The position numbers and the translations under genes were made by a program. The notes beneath the pieces are model-generated. The model was not told where the DNA came from. It made no database searches and saw only the letters and a program-made list of their open reading frames with translations. Shown one piece after another: positions 55,501-63,031 of a stretch of DNA of 64,000 nt (position 1 is its first letter; the number at the start of each line of letters is the position of its first letter). Source of the stretch: CAZSMC01 sp964607755 (lineage in GTDB: Bacteria > Zhuqueibacterota > Zhuqueibacteria > Residuimicrobiales > Krinioviventaceae); the NCBI GenBank assembly GCA_964607755.1, contig CAZSMC010000016.1, positions 1-64,000 of the forward strand, in the 5' to 3' direction.

Positions 55501-56196
55501 GCCGGGAGTCCGAGTTACGTGGCGCAGTTCATGGACTTTGAGGATACGGATTTTCCGCGCACCGGTCCGATCAAAAAAGATCACCATTTGCATCGAGTCG
55601 CGCATCAATGGAAACTGAAACTCGACTGGGGTATGATGACAGACGTCAAAAAGGAACTGCGAAAGACGATCCGCGCCATCAAGAGTTATATTTATCATTT
55701 TGAACAGGAATTCGGCATTGAAAACGATTATTTTCACCTTCGCGGACAGGACAATGTGCTGCGCTATTTGCCGGTCGGCAAAGTGATGGTGCGTGTGCAT
55801 AAAAATGACAGTCTGTTCGAGGTGCTGGGCAGGATCGCTGCGGTACTGGTGTCAGGGTGTGAACTGATCATTAGTGTTCCGGAAGACCTGGACAACAAGG
55901 TGACCCGGTTTCTGCGAGGAGAAGAGGGCAAACGCATGCTCAGAGACATACCGCTGACTCTTCAAAGTGATGATGAAGTAATTGGCATGATTCCTGATAT
56001 CCAGCGGATTCGATATGCAGCTCAGGAGCGGGCGCCGCAAAAGGTGTTCGAAGCTGCGGCAGAGACCGGATTCTACATATCCCGCACCCCGGTGATGATG
56101 GAAGGCAGGATCGAACTGCTGCAGTATTTCCAGCAGCAAGCCGTTTGTAACACCTATCACCGTTATGGAAATTTGGGAGAACGGACTATTATATAA
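52600..56196 (+). CDS. putA: Bifunctional proline dehydrogenase / P5C dehydrogenase (PutA-like)
   Basis: 1198 residues. The proline dehydrogenase barrel (about 120-470) has MNINHLGEVVLGEEES, YISVKISTIYSQINSLA, LRIVKGANMEMELVESS and FEMLEGMAD. The aldehyde dehydrogenase domain (about 520-1000) has GLVISPWNFPIAIPCGGI, catalytic Glu in AAETGGKNATIV (E755) and Cys in NCGQKCSAT (C789). The C-terminal 150 residues form a second, shortened ALDH-like domain with VLRYLPVGKVMVRVHKN and VCNTYHRYGNLGER, as in long PutA forms. It oxidises proline to glutamate through P5C, using FAD and NAD. There is no N-terminal DNA-binding (RHH) domain, so it is not a PutA repressor. AGGAGG before the ATG is a strong ribosome-binding site. 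Confidence 0.92.
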   Translation: MCAQDKILQDAISLAEKWQKRADKLLTREEKKIQEQMESLLTHPTDKVVLTKMIDQSFRSHDDQRVADQLNFILKKYGIPEFFSNTEHMLMQLFLSGGQKFPHISVPRVVDRIRDDSSRSVLPSEKGFLDKHLQKRRKQGVRMNINHLGEVVLGEEESLFRLKTYLEDLKRPDIEYISVKISTIYSQINSLAFEHTTEILMDRLSQLFRAARDNEFVRPDGTRVQKFVNLDMEEYRDMEITKEAFMRTLDKDEFKNHSAGIVLQAYIPDAWPLQQEITNWAKSRVADGGAPIKLRIVKGANMEMELVESSIKNWPLAPYDNKLDVDANYKRMVTFGMEPENIKAVHLGIASHNLFELAYAYALAREKHVTQYFSFEMLEGMADHVRSAIQETDEEMVLYAPVSTKEQFISAIAYLVRRLDENTGEENFLRYSPNLKVGSKEWQFLKEQFIASCGHQDKASDKPRRTQNRKREKFPEKMGPLVTGEFDNEPDTDWSLSANRKWAEDIRRKWKKVPDNQPMMIPLVIGGKEISKKRETLECFDPSQIPEKITTAVYNMANADDIEQAVKTAKKDPDKWREKSAKERQEILSKVAMEIRYARGDLIGSATMNTGKVFTESDPEVSEAIDFVEFYACSAVNYEDIENIKCRGKGVGLVISPWNFPIAIPCGGIVASLAAGNTVIFKPASDAVITAYVLCQCFWRAGVSQKTLQFVPCSGSKFGDKLTGHPDVDYIILTGGTDTGMKILENRPGAFLAAETGGKNATIVTAMSDRDQAVKNIMHSAYSNCGQKCSATSLVILEKEVYEDEKFKKQLVDAAKSYSVGSAWKFHNKMGTLIHPPKGDLENAFTKLEPGESWVLKPEMVDDNPYIWSPGIKWGVQPGSYTHMTEFFGPLIGVMCADDLDHAIELVNQTGYGLTSGLESLDQREQEKWKQGIRAGNLYINRGTTGAVVLRQPFGGMGKSALGAGIKAGSPSYVAQFMDFEDTDFPRTGPIKKDHHLHRVAHQWKLKLDWGMMTDVKKELRKTIRAIKSYIYHFEQEFGIENDYFHLRGQDNVLRYLPVGKVMVRVHKNDSLFEVLGRIAAVLVSGCELIISVPEDLDNKVTRFLRGEEGKRMLRDIPLTLQSDDEVIGMIPDIQRIRYAAQERAPQKVFEAAAETGFYISRTPVMMEGRIELLQYFQQQAVCNTYHRYGNLGERTII

Positions 56197-56207
56197 TTTT
56201 TTATCTC

Positions 56208-56238
56208 AATCAATCCCGGTCTTCGGCTGGGATTGATT
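56208..56238 (+). terminator. Terminator after putA-like gene
   Basis: AATCAATCCC (56208-56217) pairs with GGGATTGATT (56229-56238), a perfect 10-bp stem with an 11-nt loop containing TTCG. It follows the putA-like stop at 56196. Confidence 0.65.
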
Positions 56239-56258
56239 AACCAGCACGGCATATCGAT

Positions 56259-56290
56259 GCCTGACAATGCAAGATTATTCATTGTCAGGC
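56259..56290 (-). terminator. Hairpin at the 3' end of the GH106 gene
   Basis: GCCTGACAATG (56259-56269) pairs with CATTGTCAGGC (56280-56290), an 11-bp perfect stem with a 10-nt loop. On the minus strand it begins inside the last codons (PDNE and stop) of the GH106 gene, so the coding end is part of the hairpin. No T-tract follows. Confidence 0.5.
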
Positions 56291-58989
56291 AACTGGGCTG
56301 GATCATGTGATTGTGCCATTGGCTGCAATTGAACCGGACCTAATATGCCGGAAGGCTGTATGTCCCAGGCCGAGGCATCAAATGGCTCGTAAGAAGCTCT
56401 GGTGACAATATTGATGTCGCGCATGATTTTCCATTCACGATTGCGAATGTCCATATCACGAATGCGATTGGCAGCAAGGTTTGTAACGTCTAACCGCAAT
56501 TCGTTGTCACCGGCGTGCACATAATCGCCAATGTCGATGCGCATCGGCGGGCTCCATAGCGTACCGGCGAACCTGCCGTTGACTGAAACGCGGACGCTTT
56601 CACGCACGTCGCCGAGATCGAGTACCCAGGTATCAGCCGGTGAATCAGGTAAACGCACGGTGGTTGTATAGCGCGCTGTGCCGCTAAAGCTTTGAGCTGC
56701 CTCGCCGCCCAGATCAGTCCAGGATCGCAGCGCGCCATCGGCAAATGATCGAGTGGTGATCTTGTCCGGAATGGTTGGACCGCCCTTGATAAATTCGATA
56801 TCCCAGGTGTGATCACCAAGCGGCATAGCCGGACCTGCAGGGGCTTTGTAAAGCCAGGGCTGACCAGCAGATTCGCCGCTGCTGAGCGTGCGAACGATGA
56901 GCGATTCACCGGGGCGCAATTGCAAATAGATGCGGTTTTCTCCATCCCTGCCAGGCTGCACCTTTGCCACACCAATGTTGCCGTTGAGCGGATTGAGAAT
57001 TGTGGCGGACTGCACACGGCAGCCAAGCGAAACCCAGTCATCGAGCGATTCGGCGTTCAGGTTGGCCAAGAAATAATCATGCCCGGCAGAATTGGCGCGA
57101 CGAATCCAGTCGATGCCATGCCCGGCGATGGGTTCGCGGGTTACGCCGAGCTGTTCAAGAACAGAACTCAATTCACCTGCCTCTGACAACAGATACACAG
57201 TTCCTTTACCGATTGAATAACTCTGTGCCTGGCTGCTTTCAGTGACTTTACCATATTGCAGCCGCTTCTTCTGTTCATTCATCGCCAATCGGCGTTCATC
57301 GAGATCACCCAATCCGGGAACATCTTTTGGGAGAGCTTCAAAAATCACGGTCGCACCGGCTTCTGCCAGGTCAAGAATCTGCTTTAACGTGGATACTGGC
57401 ATTCGGCGCGCCGGCGGAACGATGAGCCCGGCATATCGACTGCCGGGCGTGACCAGCATTTTGTCGCTCACGCGCGTGAGGTTCAGTTGAGCGTCACTGA
57501 TGTAATCGTAACTGTATCCGTTATCCTCCAGCACTTCCGCCGTCTTGCGGATGGACAGGTCGCTTCCCCATGATGGCCTGTGAGCGGAACACAAGCGCAT
57601 CGGATGGTCGCTGCCCCTGGAATTGCTTGTATCGTCCCAGACGTCATAAACCGGATAATAGACTAAAAGGTCGTTGTCTGGCTCACTCGACTGGAGAACC
57701 GATTGCACCCGCTCCAGGTACACGTTGAGCGCCCTGGAATCCTCCCACCAGGTGTTTTGGGGGTTGAATTGCACAGCAGCGTAGAAAAACCATCCCGGCC
57801 AGGGGGCATCCTCTGGAGAAAAAACCGTGCCGTGATAGAAAATGTGATTGATTCCATCGAGCATTATGGCGTCCAGTTCGGGTTTGGCTTTCGACAACGA
57901 GTTCGTCCAGTTCTCGCCCAGCCAGGTCAAGCTCTCACAAGAGACCAGGGGCCGGCCCATCACGTGAGCTGCCGATGAAGCAAAACGCCCAGCCAGTTGC
58001 TCGGGAATATCACGGCCTGGCTGAATCGCCTCGCCAGGATTGAGACCGGGAATGGCAAATGTCGTGTTGCCGAAAATCTCGGTTTCCGGAATATCGACCA
58101 TGCCGTACAGATCAAGCAAGTTCCCTGGCGCACCATGGGCCTGGTTGCGCGTCACTTCTCCGCGATGATGCGCCCACTCTACCCAGACGCTGAGATACTC
58201 GGCATGCATCTTTGCCAGCGTCGCCCGGTAGTCACATTTAAGCCGGGCACGTTTGTCTGGTGCCATACTTTTTTCGCCCATCAGCTCGGCAGCATAATCT
58301 TGAATGTCATAGCCGTGCATCTGTTGGAAAACGGTTGACAAACCTGGCGACCACGAGGCGTTATAGTATTCGAATGAATCGTGGAACTGGCTGCGGATCA
58401 TGTCGCGGGATAGCGGCGCAAGGGCGGTATCAAATTTTGTCAGATACTGCCGGATTGCTCTGGAAGAATACGGATCAAGTACAAGGCCTTCGCCGCCCGG
58501 CGCAGCCCGCTTGACCCTCTGGCGAGTGGGGCGGCCTTTTAATGTGCCATCACGCAATACGATCCGCGTATTTGCATCGGTCTCGCTGACCTGGGGACCG
58601 CCAAACGGCCAACCTGTACCGGTTGCCATATCCACGCCAAGTCCGAGCCGCCGGGCTTCACAACAGGTATACTCGAGCATATCGATCCACTCGGGCGATA
58701 AAAAGTCAATATAGCGTTGTTCATAACCTCGTGCACCATAGATCGGCGTGATCTCAACTCCGCCAAGCCCCATACGTGCGAATTCCTCGAGTTGGCGAGT
58801 CAAGTTCTGTTTGTCAACAGCACTGCCCGGCCACCACCACCGGGTCCAGGGCTTTACAGTGTTCCGGCTTAACGGCCAACCCGGACGGGTTTGCTCCAGT
58901 TGTCTATCCTGCGTATGTGCGTAGGGATAAAACATGGCCATGATAACCATCACCATTAACAACTTGATAATACTGGCTTGTCTTTTCAT
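56275..58989 (-). CDS. GH106-type alpha-L-rhamnosidase-like protein
   Basis: 904 residues, secreted (signal LLMVMVIMAMFYPYAHTQ). The N-terminal catalytic barrel starts with RWWWPGSAVDKQNLTRQL and GLGGVEITPIYGARGYEQRY, then GVDMATGTGWPFGGPQ, the typical GH106 opening. FHDSFEYYNASWSPGL and MGRPLVSCESLTWLGENW carry likely acidic catalytic residues. The C-terminal beta-sandwich (about 740-890) has SVNGRFAGTLWSPPMRIDIG and RLDVTNLAANRIRDMDI. GH106 enzymes release alpha-L-rhamnose from plant or algal glycans. It is shorter than well-studied GH106 members of about 1100 residues. It is not linked to other rhamnose genes here. Confidence 0.82.
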   Translation of the reverse strand: MKRQASIIKLLMVMVIMAMFYPYAHTQDRQLEQTRPGWPLSRNTVKPWTRWWWPGSAVDKQNLTRQLEEFARMGLGGVEITPIYGARGYEQRYIDFLSPEWIDMLEYTCCEARRLGLGVDMATGTGWPFGGPQVSETDANTRIVLRDGTLKGRPTRQRVKRAAPGGEGLVLDPYSSRAIRQYLTKFDTALAPLSRDMIRSQFHDSFEYYNASWSPGLSTVFQQMHGYDIQDYAAELMGEKSMAPDKRARLKCDYRATLAKMHAEYLSVWVEWAHHRGEVTRNQAHGAPGNLLDLYGMVDIPETEIFGNTTFAIPGLNPGEAIQPGRDIPEQLAGRFASSAAHVMGRPLVSCESLTWLGENWTNSLSKAKPELDAIMLDGINHIFYHGTVFSPEDAPWPGWFFYAAVQFNPQNTWWEDSRALNVYLERVQSVLQSSEPDNDLLVYYPVYDVWDDTSNSRGSDHPMRLCSAHRPSWGSDLSIRKTAEVLEDNGYSYDYISDAQLNLTRVSDKMLVTPGSRYAGLIVPPARRMPVSTLKQILDLAEAGATVIFEALPKDVPGLGDLDERRLAMNEQKKRLQYGKVTESSQAQSYSIGKGTVYLLSEAGELSSVLEQLGVTREPIAGHGIDWIRRANSAGHDYFLANLNAESLDDWVSLGCRVQSATILNPLNGNIGVAKVQPGRDGENRIYLQLRPGESLIVRTLSSGESAGQPWLYKAPAGPAMPLGDHTWDIEFIKGGPTIPDKITTRSFADGALRSWTDLGGEAAQSFSGTARYTTTVRLPDSPADTWVLDLGDVRESVRVSVNGRFAGTLWSPPMRIDIGDYVHAGDNELRLDVTNLAANRIRDMDIRNREWKIMRDINIVTRASYEPFDASAWDIQPSGILGPVQLQPMAQSHDPAQLPDNE

Positions 58990-59568
58990 GAGTTTCTGGC
59001 CTCGAGTTTTAGTTTATTCTGTTTCCTGCCAAACCAGTTATGGCAGGGGCACTGATTTTTCCTGTGCTTTGCAGACAAGATAATAATAAATATGATAAAA
59101 AAACAATGACGAATGGTGATTGTTGGTATAAGATCAGTTATCGGTTGATATGCTTTATCTAAACTAAACCATGGGTCACAAATCTTTTCTGCATCGATGT
59201 TGTATCATTCTATAAATCTTGAAATGATAATGTGTAATTTACTCGTTTTGTGACCCATTGTCGGGATTGTAATTGAGGTAATTCGATTTTTGTATTTGGC
59301 TTTCTATTCATTGTAGCGATAAATTGCTTGCATATCTGTTATAAATTTCATTCTTTATTATATTCTATCAGGTAAGAGAAAAGATGATAAATTGATCGGT
59401 TATTGGATAAATTCTATTATTAATTCAAGGTTATGTCAATTATAAAAGAGGGCATCGACGTTTAAAAAATGACCATATTTTCGATGCCTGAATGGTTTTA
59501 TTTTTTAAAACTAAAAAATTGACATACTATCATCATCAAGTTAAACTACTAAATATGGAGGAAACGTT
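58990..59568. other. Intergenic region between GH106 and Tat-type oxidoreductase genes
   Basis: 579 AT-rich bp between divergent genes. An 11-bp inverted repeat, TGGGTCACAAA (59172-59182) and TTTGTGACCCA (59247-59257), brackets 64 bp and could bind a dimeric regulator or fold into a long hairpin. A small 6-bp hairpin lies at 59026-59046. The rest shows no ORF or recognisable RNA. Confidence 0.5.
59519..59547 (+). promoter_or_regulatory. Candidate sigma70-type promoter of the Tat oxidoreductase gene
   Basis: TTGACA (59519-59524), 17-bp spacer, TAAACT (59542-59547). The -35 box is perfect and the -10 matches 4 of 6. Transcription would start near 59554, leaving a leader of about 15 nt with the GGAGGAAA ribosome-binding site, which is short but workable. 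Confidence 0.4.
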
Positions 59569-60951
59569 ATGGCTTTAAAATTCAACTCAGTCACGCGCAG
59601 AGACTTTATTACAAAAACGACCCTGGCGACAGCCGGAATGGGCGTTATGAGTCGCTTGCATGCTTCCGGCAACGAGGGGTCGAGCAATCCTATCGGCGCG
59701 AACGATAGAATTAACCTGGCTGTAATTGGCATTCATGGCAGGGGACAATCTCTGATTAAAAACTTTGGCGGGATGAAGAATGTCCGTATAAAAACGCTGT
59801 GCGATGCGGATGAAAAACTTTTTCCCGAACGGGCAAAAATGGCAGAAGAAGTCCAGGGTTCCCGTCCCGGAACAGAATATGATATCCGGCGCGTACTGGA
59901 CGACCCGGACATTGATGCGGTTGGAATCGCAACACCAAATCATTGGCATGCTTTAGCAACGATTTGGGCATGCCAGGCTGGCAAGCACGTTTATTGCGAA
60001 AAGCCTTCGTCCCATAATATTTGGGAAGGACGAAAAATGATAGAAGCAGCCCGGAAATATAATCGAATTGTGCAGATTGGCTTTCAGAACAGATCGCGAC
60101 AGAATACCAATGCGGCCATAAAGTTTCTCCACGAAGGCGGCATTGGAAAGGTATATATGGCGCGAGGCCTGTGTTTCAAACCCAGAGGAGACATCGGCAA
60201 ACCTTCAAATCAGCCGGTGCCGGACGGTCTGCACTATGATCTGTGGTTGGGGCCAGCTCAGGAACGTCCTTTTAATCCGAATTATGTGCATTATAACTGG
60301 CATTGGCACTGGGCATTTGGCAACGGTGATACCGGCAACCAGGGGCCGCATCAGTTTGATGTCGCCAGGTGGGGTCTGAACAAAAAAGAAGCCCCGGTTA
60401 AAGTCGCTTCAAAAGGCGGTTACTTTGTTTTCGACTCGACTCAGGAAACACCAAATACGCAAACCTCGATTTTTGAATACCAGGACGGCACTATTTTAGA
60501 ATTCGAAACCCGCGGACTTTTAACGAATGGTGAATTTGGCGAGCCTGGCCAGACGATTGGTAACATTTTTTATGGCAGCAAAGGCATCTTGCAAATCGAT
60601 GCTGGCGGAAACTGGAAAACCTGGATAGGCCGAGAGTACGAACCCGGTCCTTCATCAGAAGAAACCAGTGAAGAAGAATACGATGCCATGAATCTGATAG
60701 GCACTGGCGGCGGCGGACATTTTGAAAACTTTATTGCCGCTGTCCGTTCCGGCAATCCTGATGATTTGACCTGTGATGTGGAGATTGGGCATCGCTCCAC
60801 TATATTACCGCTGATGGCAAATGTTTCGTACCGAGTCGGCCGTGAATTGAGGTTCGATGGATTGAGCGAACGCTTTGTAGACGATAAAGAAGCCAATGAA
60901 CTGCTGAGCAGAAACTATCGCGAACCGTTTGTCGTCCCAAAACGAGTGTAA
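59569..60951 (+). CDS. Gfo/Idh/MocA-family oxidoreductase with Tat signal
   Basis: 460 residues. The N-terminus has a twin-arginine motif (SVTRRDFITKTTLATAGMG), so the folded, cofactor-loaded enzyme is probably exported. The Rossmann domain starts RINLAVIGIHGRGQSLIKNF; GIATPNHWHALATIWACQAG, YCEKPSSHNIWEGRKMIEA and GNQGPHQFDVARWGL follow. This is the exported subgroup common in Planctomycetes and Bacteroidetes, where substrates are mostly unknown sugar derivatives. GGAGGAAA precedes the ATG. No partner gene follows; a repeat-rich segment starts 14 bp after the stop. Confidence 0.88.
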   Translation: MALKFNSVTRRDFITKTTLATAGMGVMSRLHASGNEGSSNPIGANDRINLAVIGIHGRGQSLIKNFGGMKNVRIKTLCDADEKLFPERAKMAEEVQGSRPGTEYDIRRVLDDPDIDAVGIATPNHWHALATIWACQAGKHVYCEKPSSHNIWEGRKMIEAARKYNRIVQIGFQNRSRQNTNAAIKFLHEGGIGKVYMARGLCFKPRGDIGKPSNQPVPDGLHYDLWLGPAQERPFNPNYVHYNWHWHWAFGNGDTGNQGPHQFDVARWGLNKKEAPVKVASKGGYFVFDSTQETPNTQTSIFEYQDGTILEFETRGLLTNGEFGEPGQTIGNIFYGSKGILQIDAGGNWKTWIGREYEPGPSSEETSEEEYDAMNLIGTGGGGHFENFIAAVRSGNPDDLTCDVEIGHRSTILPLMANVSYRVGRELRFDGLSERFVDDKEANELLSRNYREPFVVPKRV

Positions 60952-60964
60952 TTCATTATCCGTT

Positions 60965-61024
60965 CAGTAGTGTCCCGTAGTTTTGTTATGAATTTGGCAA
61001 TAACATTCTAATGGGACACTACTG
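60965..61024. repeat. 60-bp element with 12-bp terminal inverted repeats
   Basis: CAGTAGTGTCCC (60965-60976) and GGGACACTACTG (61013-61024) are perfect inverted repeats around a 36-bp AT-rich centre. It starts 13 bp after the oxidoreductase stop. It could be a terminator-like hairpin, but lacks a T-tract; the clean ends also suit a very small MITE-like element or the residual ends of a lost insertion sequence. Confidence 0.5.
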
Positions 61025-61078
61025 AGGGAATAAATTTTCATCTCGTCCCCAGCCTTTGGCTGGGAATGCAATGAGTTG

Positions 61079-61102
61079 TGTCGCGACGAGTTCGTCGCGA
61101 CA
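61079..61102. repeat. Palindromic repeat, copy A
   Basis: TGTCGCGACG-AGTT-CGTCGCGACA is a 10-bp perfect stem with a 4-nt loop. Its centre CGACGAGTTCGTCG is shared, in reverse orientation, with the palindrome at 61221-61238. Confidence 0.6.
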
Positions 61103-61220
61103 AGACTAAAGAATGTAAATCATAACAGCGAGTGCAAAAACCCACTTTGCTGTTGGTCATGCTATAATATAATTGAATTTTACATGTCGACAAACTCCTC
61201 GTAGTGCATGGATTTTATGA

Positions 61221-61238
61221 GTCGACGAACTCGTCGAC
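61221..61238. repeat. Palindromic repeat, copy B
   Basis: GTCGACG-AACT-CGTCGAC, a 7-bp stem (8 bp if the loop closes to 2 nt). It is the reverse complement of the core of copy A. A degenerate third copy, GTCGACAAACTCCTCGTA, lies at 61186-61203. Confidence 0.6.
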
Positions 61239-61443
61239 CTACATTAGCCTCTAACTGGGGGCGCATGCGGACACAGAAAAGCAGCAGTAACCCTGCGGTG
61301 ATGCTCTACATCACTTGACATCAGCAACAGAATAATAGAATCAGATGCAATACAAATTCGAAAAAGTGTTTATGAAATTACGATCTATTCATATGTTATT
61401 TTTTGTAAAATCGTTTTGAGAAAACCTTATTTTCATTTTTTGA

Positions 61444-61603
61444 ACCTTAGTAGCAATGATAGCCAAACGAATTTAACCTTATTACCTTATCGATATGAAA
61501 ATCGAATATAATAACTTGTACACCCATTTTGTGTTTACTACAAACGAGCGACAAGAATAAGGTAATAAGGTAAAACCTGTAGATAATTTTCTACTACTAA
61601 GGT
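61444..61603. repeat. 160-bp nested inverted repeat
   Basis: Outer arms ACCTTAGTAG (61444-61453) and CTACTAAGGT (61594-61603), 10 bp perfect. Inner arms ACCTTATTACCTTAT (61476-61490) and ATAAGGTAATAAGGT (61557-61571), 15 bp perfect. The spacing between outer and inner arms is about 22 bp on each side, so the whole can fold as one long interrupted hairpin. It ends 139 bp before the DUF6883 gene. Confidence 0.65.
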
Positions 61604-61742
61604 GTAAAAGCAAAAATAAGGTCAAAAACGTCTTATGCTTACCAAGCCCGAGGTTTGACAGGAGAGGAAGGTGTTTGATCCGTCAGATAAAAAAATATTT
61701 GTAATCTTTAGGGTAAACCTGTATTTTAAGCAGAGATAACTA

Positions 61743-62066
61743 ATGAAATTGCCTTCAGATTCGAAAATATCAGATAACAAGATAAAAGAATATCTATTAA
61801 AGCCAAAGAAGAGGAATGATAAATCTTTCTGGCTGGGCCAAGCTGGATATGAACGTGACAATTGGCAGGTCCTGAAGAATGATATAATGAATCAATTATT
61901 ATCCAAAGATGCAACACTTGTGGAAACCACAGAATTCGGCCAATTATTCAAGCTCACAGGAACCATAATTGGCCCAAATGGCAAGTCCTTGTTTGTATGC
62001 ACAATATGGATGAAAGAATTTAGTACAGGCCTGACTGACAAAGTTTATTACAATGTTTCCAGATAA
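61743..62066 (+). CDS. DUF6883 family protein
   Basis: 107 residues. MKLPSDSKISDNKIKEYLLK, then FWLGQAGYERDNWQVLKNDI and FKLTGTIIGPNGKSLFVCTI fit the DUF6883 pattern (early KL-P, middle ADxW-like stretch, late TGPNG). No signal peptide or membrane segment. It ends 15 bp before a DUF4926 gene; these two families often lie side by side. Function is not known; a toxin-antitoxin or immunity-like pair is a guess from size and pairing. Confidence 0.65.
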   Translation: MKLPSDSKISDNKIKEYLLKPKKRNDKSFWLGQAGYERDNWQVLKNDIMNQLLSKDATLVETTEFGQLFKLTGTIIGPNGKSLFVCTIWMKEFSTGLTDKVYYNVSR

Positions 62067-62081
62067 AAGGAGCTATCGTTC

Positions 62082-62321
62082 ATGAAATACGAGTTGTTTA
62101 AAGAGGTTGTACTTTTAAAAAATGTACCGGAAAAGAATCTTAAGAAAGGTGATGTTGCGACAATCGTTGAACATCATCCTGTACCGAATGGGAAAGATGG
62201 GTATACATTAGAGATTTTTAATGTATTTGGTGATACATTGACAGTGCTTACCGTGTCAGAATCTGAAATTGAACCGTTGAAAGAAAATGAAGTTTTTAGC
62301 GCTCGTTCATTGACCGCTTGA
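62082..62321 (+). CDS. DUF4926 family protein
   Basis: 79 residues. FKEVVLLKNVPEKNLKKGDV, ATIVEHHPVPNGKDGYTLEI and FNVFGDTLTVLTVSESEIEP match the small DUF4926 beta-barrel. AAAGGAGC precedes the ATG and the gene follows the DUF6883 gene closely, so both are probably co-transcribed. Cytoplasmic; function unknown. Confidence 0.7.
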   Translation: MKYELFKEVVLLKNVPEKNLKKGDVATIVEHHPVPNGKDGYTLEIFNVFGDTLTVLTVSESEIEPLKENEVFSARSLTA

Positions 62322-62324
62322 AAT

Positions 62325-62966
62325 TTGGAAGAATCTAATCCTTCCATTGGCAAACAAACGACCGAATTCCTTGTACTGGATTTTTCCGGTACAGGAGAAT
62401 TAATAGACCTCAATCTTGGTATCACTGAACGATTGTACCATCGTTTTGTAAAAGAAGCGCAATACGGTCAGGACTGGGATAACCGCCAGGACATTATCAA
62501 GTTTATCGAAAAATACCGCACAGCCTATCTCACTCGCGATCTTGAAACCGTAGATATGATGTTTGCAGAGGGAGCCCTTATCTTAATCGGCCGGAAGATT
62601 CAACGCCGAACATTAAGTGATGACCGGATACAATATCAAACATTTTCAAACGAACCGGATTACAATTACTTGCTCCTGACAAAAGAACGATATCTCCGTC
62701 GCCAGCAGCGCGTTTTCGAATCCCAGGCCGACATTTGCCTCAATTTCGGTTCATTCGATATCGTCAAGAAAAACAACGCACCCGGTGTTTACGGTATGGA
62801 AATGCGCCAAAGTTACAATTCAACAACGTATGCGGATGAGGGTTACTTATTTTTGCTCATTGACTTTACTGAACAAAATCCATTGATTTATGTCCCTGCC
62901 TGGCAGCCGAATGAATGGGACAAAAAAGCCATGGTTCGTACCGCGAATTTCAAAATTTACAAATAA
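62325..62966 (+). pseudogene. 5'-truncated gene fragment (C-terminal part of a larger secreted-type protein)
   Basis: 213 open codons in the same frame as the DUF4926 gene, starting right after its TGA. The only possible starts are TTG 62325 or internal ones, and no ribosome-binding site is visible. The sequence reads LDFSGTGELIDLNLGITERL, FIEKYRTAYLTRDLETVDMM and FAEGALILIGRKI, an NTF2-like (SnoaL-type) domain, then a beta-rich tail ending NEWDKKAMVRTANFKIY. In my recollection such segments form the C-terminal half of longer lipoprotein-like proteins in FCB bacteria. I infer that the DUF6883-DUF4926 segment replaced the 5' part. It could still be expressed from the TTG. Confidence 0.55.
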
Positions 62967-63031
62967 TAATTCGTATCGGCGTAGGCGCCTCTTCTATGTT
63001 TTCCGGCTATTAAACAAATTTGGCAGATAAC

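Larger units (their letters stand above)
60952..61742. other. Repeat-rich intergenic segment
   Basis: 791 bp without a credible gene. From left to right: a 60-bp element with 12-bp terminal inverted repeats, a CCCAGCC-TTT-GGCTGGG hairpin (61048-61064), two strong palindromes with a shared core plus a degenerate copy (61079-61238), and a 160-bp nested inverted repeat (61444-61603). All are listed separately or here. The density of inverted repeats marks a recombination-prone boundary. Confidence 0.7.

Noticed and set aside
61079..61241. CRISPR array
   Set aside because: Only three short palindromes of differing sequence and orientation, irregular spacing and no cas gene.
62319..62321. Second selenocysteine candidate: TGA between the DUF4926 gene and the 213-codon frame
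   Set aside because: DUF4926 proteins normally end here, no Cys-type motif flanks the TGA and I saw no hairpin after it.
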